DNA from: Chitinophagaceae bacterium | Lineage (GTDB): Bacteria > Bacteroidota > Bacteroidia > Chitinophagales > Chitinophagaceae | Assembly (NCBI GenBank): GCA_025449645.1 | Contig: JANWIY010000047.1 | Coordinates: 1-44,126 of the forward strand | Length of the DNA: 44,126 nt | Direction of reading: 5' to 3' | Part shown: positions 35,401 through 43,671 of the stretch, one piece after another | How the letters are laid out: each line of letters starts with the position of its first letter | Numbering within the stretch: the first letter of the stretch is position 1 | Notes under the pieces: model-generated | What the model was told of the DNA's origin: nothing | Seen by the model: the letters and a program-made list of their open reading frames with translations, nothing else | Databases searched by the model: none | Position numbers and translations under genes: made by a program

Positions 35401-35946
35401 CTATTTCTTTTTCTTTGCCTTTGTAGAATCAGCTGCCATCGGCATTGCCATTTGAGGCTGCATGCTGGCCATCATTTTCATAACGTCGCCCGGCTCCATA
35501 AAGGCCCAGTGTTCTGTGGCTTTCCCGTCTTTGAACTTTGCCAGGTCAACCATTTTCATGTCGAATTTATCGCCTGCTTTATGCCCCATCCCGTCTTTTG
35601 CATAAGTGCCTGTAACGTGGTCCCAGGACATGACATATTCGCTGTCTGCCAGTTCTTTTATTGTTTCGGTTTTCTGGTTATCAATCTCTGTTACGGATTT
35701 TTCAAATTCAGCCTTAATACTGTCAAGCCCTTTAATATCGCCTTTTTCACCTGCATGGTCAACCGCATCCGTCGCAATGAAATCACCAATTCTGCTGAAA
35801 TCTTTTGTCTCAAAGGAACGCATAATGCTGTCATTGGCATTCAGATTTTTTTGAGCTGCTGCTGAGAGGCCGCCTTCGCTTTTATTACTGCAGGACGCGC
35901 AAAAACAAATTACTCCGAGGGCAACCAGGGATAAATACTTTTTCAT
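35401..35946 (-). CDS. SnoaL/NTF2-like ester-cyclase-type lipoprotein
   Basis: 181 residues from the ATG at 35946, which begins a type II signal peptide with lipobox CASC (Cys19). The frame stays open further upstream to 36108, but the extra residues are not family-like. The mature part resembles the SnoaL-like NTF2 fold: a helix with NANDSIMRSFETKDFSRIGDFIATDAVDHAGEKGD, then strands with MSWDHVTGTYAKDGMG and a HWAFMEPGDVMKMM end. The C-terminus is unusually rich in methionine and lysine (PQMAMPMAAD, KKKK). Ligand unknown. Confidence 0.82.
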   Translation of the reverse strand: MKKYLSLVALGVICFCASCSNKSEGGLSAAAQKNLNANDSIMRSFETKDFSRIGDFIATDAVDHAGEKGDIKGLDSIKAEFEKSVTEIDNQKTETIKELADSEYVMSWDHVTGTYAKDGMGHKAGDKFDMKMVDLAKFKDGKATEHWAFMEPGDVMKMMASMQPQMAMPMAADSTKAKKKK

Positions 35947-36202
35947 TTTTTGGTGTTTAAGTTTTAAAAATAATGAGCAGTTTTTAGGGTGGGAAGGATC
36001 GCAAACTACTGGCCAGCGGGTAATGGTGTTGATTGATCCAATTATTAAGGTATAAAACTTTTCTTGATTATAAATAAGATTATTTCGCATGGATTTAACG
36101 TAAATCACGGTTCAAACAGCCTTGCATATCCCTGCTTAATTTCCTGTTTGACCATTGCAAGTATTTTGCATTTTAGCTATCTTGTCACAAACTTAGCCTC
36201 TT

Positions 36203-38338
36203 ATGAGGATCAGGCCCCTTTTTCCTGCCCTAACCGTAGTCCTAATTTCATCATCGTCAATTAGTTTTGCGCAAGAAAAGCCCATCGATAGTATTAAAAC
36301 ATTACAAACAGTGGAAATCCTGGGCAGGACTCAAAAATCCTACAAAAGTGACTATTCCTTTTTTGGCTCCAAAACAGAAACACCGAATATCAATAGCCCC
36401 CAGGCCATTTCATCCATTACCAAGGAGCTCATCAAAGACAAAATGGAATTCACACTGAAGGATGCAGCTACCAATGCGGCCGGAGTAAATGATTATTCGG
36501 GATATGATGAGTATACCATACGTGGTTTCCGGGCTGAAAATGCGAGGGATATCAACGGACTGCGCGGCTACAATACCACATATACAAGTGCCATGCTGGT
36601 GAATGTTGAGCGGATAGAGGTTATCAAAGGCCCAACGGCAACATTATACGGCAATTGCGACCCGGGCGGGACGATTAATCTGGTCACTAAGAAACCGCTG
36701 GACACGAGCGGAGGTGAATTGAATATTGCCAGTGGCAGCTGGGATCATTTTCGGACAGAAGGAGATCTTACGGGGCCACTGAATAAAAGCAAGACGCTTA
36801 TGTACCGGATGAATGCAGGCTATGACCAAACGCACTCTTTCCGGGATCAGTTCTATGCAAAATCCTACCAGCTCGCTCCGTCCTTATCGTTTGTGCCGAA
36901 TGAAAAACTAAACTTAAATCTCGATTTTTCTGTTTCCCATATCAACAGCATCCTGGATCGTGGACAACCCGGCATCGATGGCGCAACCGACCTGCTTTCA
37001 ACTCCTTTGAAACTAACGGTAACCCAGCCCGGAGATTTCCTTCATGAAACAGATTTTTCGTCGATAGCTTCATTTTCTTATAAGTTCAACAGCCGGCTCA
37101 GCTTCAACGGCGGTTTCCTGCATTACCAGACCTGGCAAAATGTTTCGGACCATGGTATCAATGATTATATAACACCAGATTCAGTTTCACTTTACTATAC
37201 AAATTGGACCTATAACACCACAACCAACACTTTAACATCATATTTTACCTGCCTTGCCAATACAGGTAAGGCAACCCATCAGCTGATTGCCGGCTATGAT
37301 TATGTAAAAAGCAAGGTGAATCTGGACCAGCAATATTTCGAACTGCCGGATCAGTTTGGCGTTGGTAGTGGAATAGTGGGAACGTTCAGTTTGTTGTATC
37401 CCCGGTATTTTCACAGGCCCCTAAGTACATATCAGCCTTCGGATTTTGATTCGGATGGCAGCGATGTGAATGATGATGTGTATCATACGCAAGGGGTTTA
37501 TATTCAGGACCAGGCAAGCTGGAAAAATTGGAAATTGTTATTCAGCCTGAGGGAGGAATTTTACAAAGGGGACGAAGACGACAGCGCCGGTGATTTAAGG
37601 GAAAATGTATTTCTTCCCCGTATAGGGCTTGTGTATTCAATTAGTCCTTACACGAGCGTTTATGCAACCTATAATAAAGGATTTGATCCTTTTGAAGCTT
37701 CGACGACCGCGCAGGTGTACAACGCACCTTTTAAACCCATCACCAGCCAGTTATATGAAGCCGGATTTAAGGCAAACCTCTTCAGGGAAAAACTGTCTGC
37801 TACTGTTTCTGTTTACCAGTTAACCTTACATAATGTTGCAGTTAACGCAGGGATTATTTCAAACCCGAATTTATATATTCAACAGGGAGCGGACCAGTCA
37901 AAAGGTGTTGAACTTGAAGCAAACGGAAATATTCTATCCAACCTTTCTGTTTCGCTTGCATACGCCCATTGTGTTGCTGAGGTTATCGAAAGCAAAATTC
38001 CTTCAGAAGTTGGGTCCCTACTCGAAAATTCGCCCCGAAATTCCAGTAACAGCTGGATTAAATATACGTTTAAGCGGGGTGCTTTGAAAGGTTTAGGTAT
38101 TGCTGCAGGCCATGCGCAGGTCAGCAGACGCAATACACTCGATCCCAATATTACTCTTCCCGGCTATACGATTGTCAATACCGGACTATACTACAATATC
38201 AAACAATTTTCCTTCTCCGCTTTCCTCAATAATCTCAGCAATACAATCTATTGGGCGGGCGCATATAATAATGTGAACAAATGGCCGGGGCGACCCAGAA
38301 ATCTGATGATTGGCATGAGTTGGTCATTTGGTAAATAA
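36203..38338 (+). CDS. TonB-dependent siderophore-type outer-membrane receptor
   Basis: 711 residues, full length for this group. A signal peptide (ISSSSISFA) is followed by a plug domain: TPQNIN-like SPQAISSIT, the YTIRGF strand, ERIEVIKGPTATLYGNCDPGGTINLVTKKP, where the last motif is typical of siderophore receptors (usually GxxxPGGxIN). The 22-stranded barrel ends with a NNLSNTIYWAG segment and SWSFGK. It lacks the CarboxypepD_reg domain of SusC receptors and has no SusD partner. It imports ferric siderophores with energy from TonB. Divergent from the lipoprotein at 35946 across 256 bp; no Fur box recognised. Confidence 0.92.
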   Translation: MRIRPLFPALTVVLISSSSISFAQEKPIDSIKTLQTVEILGRTQKSYKSDYSFFGSKTETPNINSPQAISSITKELIKDKMEFTLKDAATNAAGVNDYSGYDEYTIRGFRAENARDINGLRGYNTTYTSAMLVNVERIEVIKGPTATLYGNCDPGGTINLVTKKPLDTSGGELNIASGSWDHFRTEGDLTGPLNKSKTLMYRMNAGYDQTHSFRDQFYAKSYQLAPSLSFVPNEKLNLNLDFSVSHINSILDRGQPGIDGATDLLSTPLKLTVTQPGDFLHETDFSSIASFSYKFNSRLSFNGGFLHYQTWQNVSDHGINDYITPDSVSLYYTNWTYNTTTNTLTSYFTCLANTGKATHQLIAGYDYVKSKVNLDQQYFELPDQFGVGSGIVGTFSLLYPRYFHRPLSTYQPSDFDSDGSDVNDDVYHTQGVYIQDQASWKNWKLLFSLREEFYKGDEDDSAGDLRENVFLPRIGLVYSISPYTSVYATYNKGFDPFEASTTAQVYNAPFKPITSQLYEAGFKANLFREKLSATVSVYQLTLHNVAVNAGIISNPNLYIQQGADQSKGVELEANGNILSNLSVSLAYAHCVAEVIESKIPSEVGSLLENSPRNSSNSWIKYTFKRGALKGLGIAAGHAQVSRRNTLDPNITLPGYTIVNTGLYYNIKQFSFSAFLNNLSNTIYWAGAYNNVNKWPGRPRNLMIGMSWSFGK

Positions 38339-38443
38339 ACTGAAAGGCATGAAACAGGAGAATGCTCCTCAATGGATGTTCCTAAAATCGTATGTTTATC
38401 CATTGTCCTGACCCGGTTTTCTTCTTTAATTGCTGAAAAAAAA

Positions 38444-38716
38444 ATGAAAAAAATATCGGTTGTGACCGGCAGCTTTGCACTTTGCCTGTTCAGCTTTACG
38501 GTCATGGCGCAGGTCAATGATCCAAACCAGGTTGCCAAAGATGCGGCAACCAACCAGACAAACAGTGATATTGATAACAGCGCCCAAAACGGTGTGAATA
38601 AGGCAGATAATGCCATCAAAGGGCTTTTTAAAAAGAAAAATAAGAACACAACTTCAAATGCAAGTCAGTCCGGTCAAACCACTCCCGTGCTGCCTTTGGA
38701 GCAGGAGAATGCCTGA
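38444..38716 (+). CDS. Small exported protein, Asn/Lys-rich
   Basis: 90 residues from the ATG at 38444, beginning with a clear signal peptide (MKKISVVTGSFALCLFSFTVMAQ). The mature part is short and low in complexity, rich in Asn, Ala, Lys and Thr (KDAATNQTNSDIDNSAQNGVNKADNAIKGLFKKKNK), and ends in a polar tail. No family recognised. The amphipathic stretch NKADNAIKGLFKK could bind membranes. It follows the receptor gene by 105 bp on the same strand. The frame upstream to 38372 adds a segment without purpose. Confidence 0.6.
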   Translation: MKKISVVTGSFALCLFSFTVMAQVNDPNQVAKDAATNQTNSDIDNSAQNGVNKADNAIKGLFKKKNKNTTSNASQSGQTTPVLPLEQENA

Positions 38717-38801
38717 AAAACCAAAAAAATAAGAAATGTTTGTTTGCATTTGTTTAAAAAGAATGGGAAAGATTCGCTGCTTTACACATAATATTCACAC
38801 T

Positions 38802-38809
38802 TACCTTTG
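38802..38809 (+). promoter_or_regulatory. -7 promoter element TACCTTTG for the DUF1398 gene
   Basis: Exact TAnnTTTG match, 22 bp upstream of the ATG at 38832. Confidence 0.65.
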
Positions 38810-38831
38810 AGAAAACTTCTGCGTTAATAAT

Positions 38832-39224
38832 ATGTTCAGCATCGATCAAATTAAAGAAGCACATTCAAGGGTTAAAAGCGGTTCGGATTTCCCGGCTTAT
38901 GTTCAGGAACTCATAAAATTGGGCATTGCCAGTTATATCACTTATGTAAGCGACGGACATACCAGGTATTTTGGAAAAGAAAATTACAGCATTCAGTCTG
39001 AAGCCAGATATCCTCCAATGAAGCTGGCAAAAAAAAGTGACCAGGAAAGATTCAGGTATTGCTTAAAGATTCACCAGCAGGGCCAGACTGATTATCCGAC
39101 ATTTTGCAAGGATGCTGCATTAACAGGCGTTGAAAAATGGGTTACAGATTTAGATAAAATGACTTGCACCTATTATGACCTGAAAGGAAATAAAATGTTG
39201 GTGGAGAAAATCCCTCTTCCCTGA
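38832..39224 (+). CDS. DUF1398 family protein
   Basis: 130 residues, full length for DUF1398 (E. coli YbcV group). The pattern MFSIDQIKEAHSRVKSGSDFPAYVQELIKLGI, YVSDGHTRYFGKENYSI and FRYCLKIHQQGQTDYPTFCKDAALTGVEKW is typical, as is the conserved DLDKMTCTYYDLKGN at the C-terminus. Function is unknown; it is cytosolic, with no signal. It is a stand-alone unit with its own promoter and converges with the lipoprotein cluster, 16 bp between the stops. Confidence 0.87.
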   Translation: MFSIDQIKEAHSRVKSGSDFPAYVQELIKLGIASYITYVSDGHTRYFGKENYSIQSEARYPPMKLAKKSDQERFRYCLKIHQQGQTDYPTFCKDAALTGVEKWVTDLDKMTCTYYDLKGNKMLVEKIPLP

Positions 39225-39240
39225 GCAGGTACTTTCCTTG

Positions 39241-40074
39241 CTAGTATGGGATCTTTAATATTGCCGGAGGCGAACTCAGATTAGGATAAACATAATCGCC
39301 CGTGGCAGGGTCGATATAATAATAGGCAGTCCCGAGATCCTGGATGGTGGTAGAGTCTTTCAATTTATGTGCAAACCTGGTGAACGTATTAGCGGTTATG
39401 TAAATCGTGTCTCCAGGCTGAAAAAGCCCGGCCAGGTTGCTTTTGTCAACAACGGCTGTATACCCTCCCGAGGATGGGTCAGGGCTTAGGTATTCAGAAT
39501 AAGTCACCAAATAATGAGACAGCGATACGTTGGGATCCTTGCCTACCAGAAGGACGAGATCCTCATATGGTTGCACATAATTGTTGGAAGAAGTATCCAG
39601 AAATAAATCAATAATAACGTAATTGTAATTCGGTAATAAAACAATGCTGTCAATTTTTGTTTTGGACAGCGTCTGAGCCAGGGCTACTTCCGGAACGGGG
39701 GTCGTCACATGGTTATCCGGCGCATGGGAGATACCAAAAAGTTTCATCGTTCCGAAGCCTTGCCTGGTAAAAGTGAGGTTATAAGTGCCTCTCGGTAACC
39801 CATGAAATACGTAATAGCCAGAAGCATCTGTTGTTGCCGATTGTATTTGATTCCCATTGTCGGCCGATACTTTCACTCCGCTGGAATCATTAACCGGCCA
39901 GGCGAATTCATTAAAAAGACTCAGATGGCCAGACAAAGAACCGGTGTCTTTCAAATTGCCAGAAGCACCCTGATTGCCTTGCGGGCCGGTGGGGCCAGCT
40001 ATGCCAGTCTCTTTTTTACATGCCCAAAAGCAGAAGCCAATGGAAACGAGTATTATAAAAATTGTTTTTTGCAT
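39241..40074 (-). CDS. Collagen-like lipoprotein, paralogue C of three
   Basis: 277 residues from the ATG at 40074, with a lipobox ending in WAC and KKE after the cysteine. About six Gly-X-Y triplets follow at once (GIAGPTGPQGNQGASGN). A carboxypeptidase-regulatory-like beta domain comes next (SLSGHLSLFNEFAWPVND, then TTDASGYYVFHGLPRGTYNLTF), and a C-terminal beta-rich domain of about 160 residues that I do not recognise. The next gene upstream ends 5 bp before this start, so the three paralogues form an operon. Surface display is inferred. Confidence 0.72.
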   Translation of the reverse strand: MQKTIFIILVSIGFCFWACKKETGIAGPTGPQGNQGASGNLKDTGSLSGHLSLFNEFAWPVNDSSGVKVSADNGNQIQSATTDASGYYVFHGLPRGTYNLTFTRQGFGTMKLFGISHAPDNHVTTPVPEVALAQTLSKTKIDSIVLLPNYNYVIIDLFLDTSSNNYVQPYEDLVLLVGKDPNVSLSHYLVTYSEYLSPDPSSGGYTAVVDKSNLAGLFQPGDTIYITANTFTRFAHKLKDSTTIQDLGTAYYYIDPATGDYVYPNLSSPPAILKIPY

Positions 40075-40079
40075 GGCGA

Positions 40080-40898
40080 TCAATTTGACCAAATAAAGTA
40101 GTTCTGCAAAGAATCTCCTTTATAAGGATAGGCAATTAGTTGATAGGTATTCGTATCAAACCAGGAACTGCTCAGGGAATAGGCTGGAACAAAATAACTT
40201 TTCATATATAAAGTGTCTCCCGGGATTAACTGGGTAACCTGAGAAGCGGCAAAATAAACCCCTGTAACGAATTGGTTAGTTCCTTCGTTGTGTGTATATC
40301 CATCATATTCAATTAGAAAATTATGATCACTCACAGCCGGCGAACGCGAGAAAAAGATAGAATAGTATCTGACTGTGGAAAAATAAAGCGGTGGCCCATC
40401 GCAGGTCATGGTCACCTGCAGATCTTTGTAAGGTGCATTAAACGGATCTACGATATACTGAAAGGTCTGGCTTAGGAAATGTGTAGTGAGAGATTCATCC
40501 ATCTGTATCAGGCCTGCGAATTGATCAAGATCTCCTGCAGTATGATTTACGGTAACAGCCAGGGAATCGTATCGTGGCCTCCTAAATAGTATCCGGTAAG
40601 TTCCTGATTTCAAAGATGGCAGTGAAAATTTCCCGGCTTGATCGGTCACAGATGAAATGAGGGAATCGCCTGCAGTTGTGGATACATTAACAGAATCATA
40701 TATGGAAACATCATAACCGAATTGATCGATCAGTTTTACATAACCTGTGATTGCGCTTCGGGTTTCGGAAACCGAACTACCGGCAATACCGTCCGGCCCG
40801 GTGGCACCTGTAATCCCATCCGCCTTTTTGGTGCATCCGGTCAGTATCCATAAAATGAACATTAACAAAAAACCGGCAAGAGAAAACTTTATTAACAT
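40080..40898 (-). CDS. Collagen-like lipoprotein, paralogue B of three
   Basis: 272 residues from the ATG at 40898, lipobox LTGC and then TKKAD, followed by four to five Gly-X-Y triplets (GITGATGPDGIAG). The same carboxypeptidase-regulatory-like domain follows (SAITGYVKLIDQFGYDV, then TDQAGKFSLPSLKSGTYRILF), then a different C-terminal domain with several Tyr-Ser-rich strands. Paralogue A ends 2 bp upstream of this start. Alignment to A and C is clear at the N-terminal half and weak at the C-terminal half, so the proteins have diverged in the part most likely to contact a partner. Confidence 0.72.
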   Translation of the reverse strand: MLIKFSLAGFLLMFILWILTGCTKKADGITGATGPDGIAGSSVSETRSAITGYVKLIDQFGYDVSIYDSVNVSTTAGDSLISSVTDQAGKFSLPSLKSGTYRILFRRPRYDSLAVTVNHTAGDLDQFAGLIQMDESLTTHFLSQTFQYIVDPFNAPYKDLQVTMTCDGPPLYFSTVRYYSIFFSRSPAVSDHNFLIEYDGYTHNEGTNQFVTGVYFAASQVTQLIPGDTLYMKSYFVPAYSLSSSWFDTNTYQLIAYPYKGDSLQNYFIWSN

Positions 40899-40900
40899 GC

Positions 40901-41707
40901 TCAATTCTTAAGATTGTTATATACAACCACAGCATTGCTTGTTTTACCTGCTGCTGGATAAAAAGTATTTCCGCTACTATCCGTATAGGTGAACGGTTTA
41001 GGATTATCGAGAGCCGCCGAAAAATAGAGAAAATCGCCATTCAAATTATCCGAATAAACAGAAAGACGGGTATCGAATGGAGAATAAACAAGGGTTGAAT
41101 CGTCCAGTTGAGTAAAATTCGTTCGAAAAACATAATCATTGTTTCCATTATCAACTCCGGAAGCATGGCCGACGAAAAGCAGTACCTCGGCATTTGGCAG
41201 CTGTTGCGGATGAGAAAGCGTTATCGTTAAATACATATACCGGAACTGGTTGGAGGTTACGGTATCAATCTTCAGGTTCCTTATATCGAACCATGAGGAA
41301 AGCTTTTGCCCCATTTCTATAATGCCAGTCTGGCCAGTATTTACTCCGCCTGACTCTTCGAATCCGAATATTTTCATTGAACCAAATCCTGTCTTGGAAA
41401 CTGTGATGTCGTACCTTCCTGAAAGCAAAGATGAGCCAGAGAAACTTCCATCTATGCCGGTGTTGAGATTCAAAACATCGGAAGAATTTTCAAATATAAC
41501 CGACGCACCACTATTATCCAGGATTGGATTGCCCAGGGTATCATACAATTTTACGCGTCCGTTTACAGAACCAGAGACAGCAGAATCCCCTGTCGGTCCC
41601 GGTCTGCCTTGGGAACCGGTGTCTCCGGCAATATCTACTTTTTTACATGATAAAATACAAAGGATGGCAATAAAGAGTAGCAGCAAAGGTCGCAGGTTAG
41701 CAGTCAT
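40901..41707 (-). CDS. Collagen-like lipoprotein, paralogue A of three (first in operon)
   Basis: 268 residues, lipobox ILSC and KKVD after the cysteine, then about five Gly-X-Y triplets (GDTGSQGRPGPTGDS). The carboxypeptidase-regulatory-like domain has GSVNGRVKLYDTLGNPILD and GIDGSFSGSSLLSGRYDITVSKTGFGSMKIFG, strikingly like the corresponding part of paralogue C (TRQGFGTMKLFG). The C-terminal half is beta-rich and ends in VVVYNNLKN. A near-match to the -7 element (TACTTTTA, 41729-41736) lies 21 bp upstream. The gene follows the arylsulfotransferase by 128 bp on the same strand. Confidence 0.74.
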   Translation of the reverse strand: MTANLRPLLLLFIAILCILSCKKVDIAGDTGSQGRPGPTGDSAVSGSVNGRVKLYDTLGNPILDNSGASVIFENSSDVLNLNTGIDGSFSGSSLLSGRYDITVSKTGFGSMKIFGFEESGGVNTGQTGIIEMGQKLSSWFDIRNLKIDTVTSNQFRYMYLTITLSHPQQLPNAEVLLFVGHASGVDNGNNDYVFRTNFTQLDDSTLVYSPFDTRLSVYSDNLNGDFLYFSAALDNPKPFTYTDSSGNTFYPAAGKTSNAVVVYNNLKN

Positions 41708-41835
41708 GCACGAGGTTTAGCGGGTACTTAAAAGTAGATAAAAAATCTGGATACGTATAGTGTCCTGAAGAAATTGCGATAATTGGTGTAAACACCTATG
41801 GAGCGCGATTTAATGTGGCCTTCAAGATCCGGCGA

Positions 41836-43053
41836 TCAATATTTCAGCGCCCGGTAGCTGGAAAATTTTTGATTCAGCCTTAAAAGGACCTGGTTGGAGG
41901 TATAATTAACCTGGAGTGCATAGTTGGCGGAACCGCCACCGATAAAATAATTGCCATTGAATTTCTTAACCGACCCGGCATATTGAATAAAAACATCTGG
42001 GATGTCATATGAACTGAAACTGGTGATGGCTTTGGCCGTTTCATCCAGGTGCATTTCTAAAATGCGGCTATTGGCGCGAATGGCCTGCTGGCCATTGTCG
42101 ACAAATATCAACGTCTGGCCATTGTCGGTGAACCTTACATAATGCTGACGCAGAAATACCTGGTCGGCGGTCAGCGGAAAATCAGTATGCGCGCCTCCGA
42201 GCCGCCACATAATTGCTCCGGTAGTGCGATTTATTTTGATGATCTGGTTGAGATTTCTGAAAGAGCAAATAAGATTTTGATCACTTGAATCTATGCAAAG
42301 CGAATTCATATGCATATAATCCATTGTGTTGACCGAATCAGAGAAATTGTTGTTTTCAACACTCGCGCCATAGAACTCCGGGTAATCCGTACCATCCCAT
42401 TGAAACACGACCTGGCCATTATTTACTTCCTGTATAAGGCAGGCAATTACCTTTGCCTGGGGCGAGGGATGCAGGCTATCAGGAATATTCTTCGGGCTTT
42501 CCTGCCTGTCAGTGATTGCTATATAGTGATTGTCTCCGATTAATATGAATTCATGAACATCCAATTTATCGTAGCCGCTAGTATCAACAGTTTGAAACGG
42601 CAATAGAGTAATGCGGCTCAGTTCATTCAGGTTCGAATCACAGATAATATCATAACCCTCTTCAGTGGCTACATTTGCCTCGGTATAAACGCCTTCGGTC
42701 TGCAAATAAGTGTATCGGGTATTACCGTTAATATTCCACTTTTGAAGATTGTCCACTCTCAGGGATAAGGTCTTTTCTTTTAATAGATTCCCTTTCTGAT
42801 CAAGCATGGCCAACACGCCATTCGTAGTCGTATTTAATGCCAGTAATATTTCTCCCGTATCAATTCCTCCGGAACCGGAAGCCGTGTATAAACCGCTATC
42901 TACCCTGATTGTAACGACGGTATCATTATTAATCGGTGTTGTTGCGGGGGGATTATTATTAATTACCGGTGACAAATCCTTTTTGCAACCCCATGAAATA
43001 ATTACAACTGTAAATAAAACACAGAAAGCTCTCGGGTAGTTTATTAAGTTCAT
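41836..43053 (-). CDS. Arylsulfotransferase (ASST)-like lipoprotein
   Basis: 405 residues. A lipobox WGC puts the lipidated cysteine at residue 23, followed by KKDLSP. The six-bladed propeller pattern of ASST is visible through three conserved histidines and an arginine in matching order: His167 in DVHEF, His248 in YMHMNS, Arg266 in CSFRNLN and His304 in RQHYVRF, plus GAIMWRLGG. ASST moves sulfate from aryl sulfates to phenols through a sulfo-histidine. Which histidine is catalytic here was not tested, and a non-enzymatic propeller is possible. It precedes the three collagen-like lipoproteins. Confidence 0.8.
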   Translation of the reverse strand: MNLINYPRAFCVLFTVVIISWGCKKDLSPVINNNPPATTPINNDTVVTIRVDSGLYTASGSGGIDTGEILLALNTTTNGVLAMLDQKGNLLKEKTLSLRVDNLQKWNINGNTRYTYLQTEGVYTEANVATEEGYDIICDSNLNELSRITLLPFQTVDTSGYDKLDVHEFILIGDNHYIAITDRQESPKNIPDSLHPSPQAKVIACLIQEVNNGQVVFQWDGTDYPEFYGASVENNNFSDSVNTMDYMHMNSLCIDSSDQNLICSFRNLNQIIKINRTTGAIMWRLGGAHTDFPLTADQVFLRQHYVRFTDNGQTLIFVDNGQQAIRANSRILEMHLDETAKAITSFSSYDIPDVFIQYAGSVKKFNGNYFIGGGSANYALQVNYTSNQVLLRLNQKFSSYRALKY

Positions 43054-43097
43054 GAGCAGGAGGCTTATGGTATCAAAAAGCAGGAATCGCTCTCAAA

Positions 43098-43105
43098 CAA
43101 ATATA
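43098..43105 (-). promoter_or_regulatory. -7 promoter element TATATTTG for the arylsulfotransferase gene
   Basis: Exact TAnnTTTG match on the minus strand, 44 bp upstream of the ATG at 43053; it probably drives the run of lipoprotein genes downstream. Confidence 0.62.
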
Positions 43106-43156
43106 CCCTTGAAACATAAACGGGTTGCACTTCACAAAGCTATACAGGTGAATAAA

Positions 43157-43218
43157 GGATTTTCGTCGGCGAATTTGGTCCCGTGCAGAAACTGTCTGGC
43201 AGACAGGTAAGAAAATCC
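43157..43218 (+). other. Nested inverted repeat upstream of the DUF4242 gene
   Basis: An 8-bp outer stem (GGATTTTC at 43157-43164, GAAAATCC at 43211-43218) encloses an inner hairpin with stem CTGTCT/AGACAG (43192-43206). It lies between two divergent genes and could be a structured leader or a binding site; no known RNA family was recognised. Confidence 0.3.
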
Positions 43219-43345
43219 GTCCTTTGACTGCTCATTGAGGCTGAAATGGGGAGCCACCAGACCTAAAATAGGGAAGGACCCTCATATCAAAGCGGTAGAA
43301 TACATTCAATTTTATGATCCGCGAGGGTAATTAAAAATTATTTGT

Positions 43346-43624
43346 ATGAAAAAATTTGTTGTAGAAAGGAATCTTCCGGGAGCGGGAAATCTTTCGCCGG
43401 AAGAATTACAGGTGATTGCCCGGAATTCCTGCACCATATTAAACCAAATCGGCAGGCCCTACCATTGGATACAATCCTTTGTTACGGAGGACAAGATCTA
43501 TTGCATTCACATTGCGGAAAACGAAGAATTGGTCCGGGAACACGCAAGGAGGTGTAAGTTTCCTGTACATACCATTGCAGAAGTAAAAGCGGTTATAGAT
43601 CCGCTGACAAGCAACCCGCTGTAA
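43346..43624 (+). CDS. DUF4242 family protein
   Basis: 92 residues, full length for DUF4242. The start MKKFVVERNLPGAGNLSPEELQVIARNSCTILNQIG, the middle YHWIQSFVTEDKIYCIHIAENEELVREHARR and the end FPVHTIAEVKAVIDP all match the family pattern, a ferredoxin-like dimer. One actinobacterial member binds nickel, but the metal residues were not verified here. Cytosolic; function unknown. The start is chosen at ATG 43346; an overlapping frame starting at 43342 is a shadow. Confidence 0.88.
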   Translation: MKKFVVERNLPGAGNLSPEELQVIARNSCTILNQIGRPYHWIQSFVTEDKIYCIHIAENEELVREHARRCKFPVHTIAEVKAVIDPLTSNPL

Positions 43625-43671
43625 TAAAACATTTTTAGCCGATCCTGATTTTGAATGGGAATGCGGTAGCT

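Noticed and set aside
36064-36202. Possible iron-regulated operator upstream of the TonB-dependent receptor
   Set aside because: No Fur-box-like inverted repeat and no exact -7 element could be read there; TATTTTG at about 36160 is one base short of the consensus.
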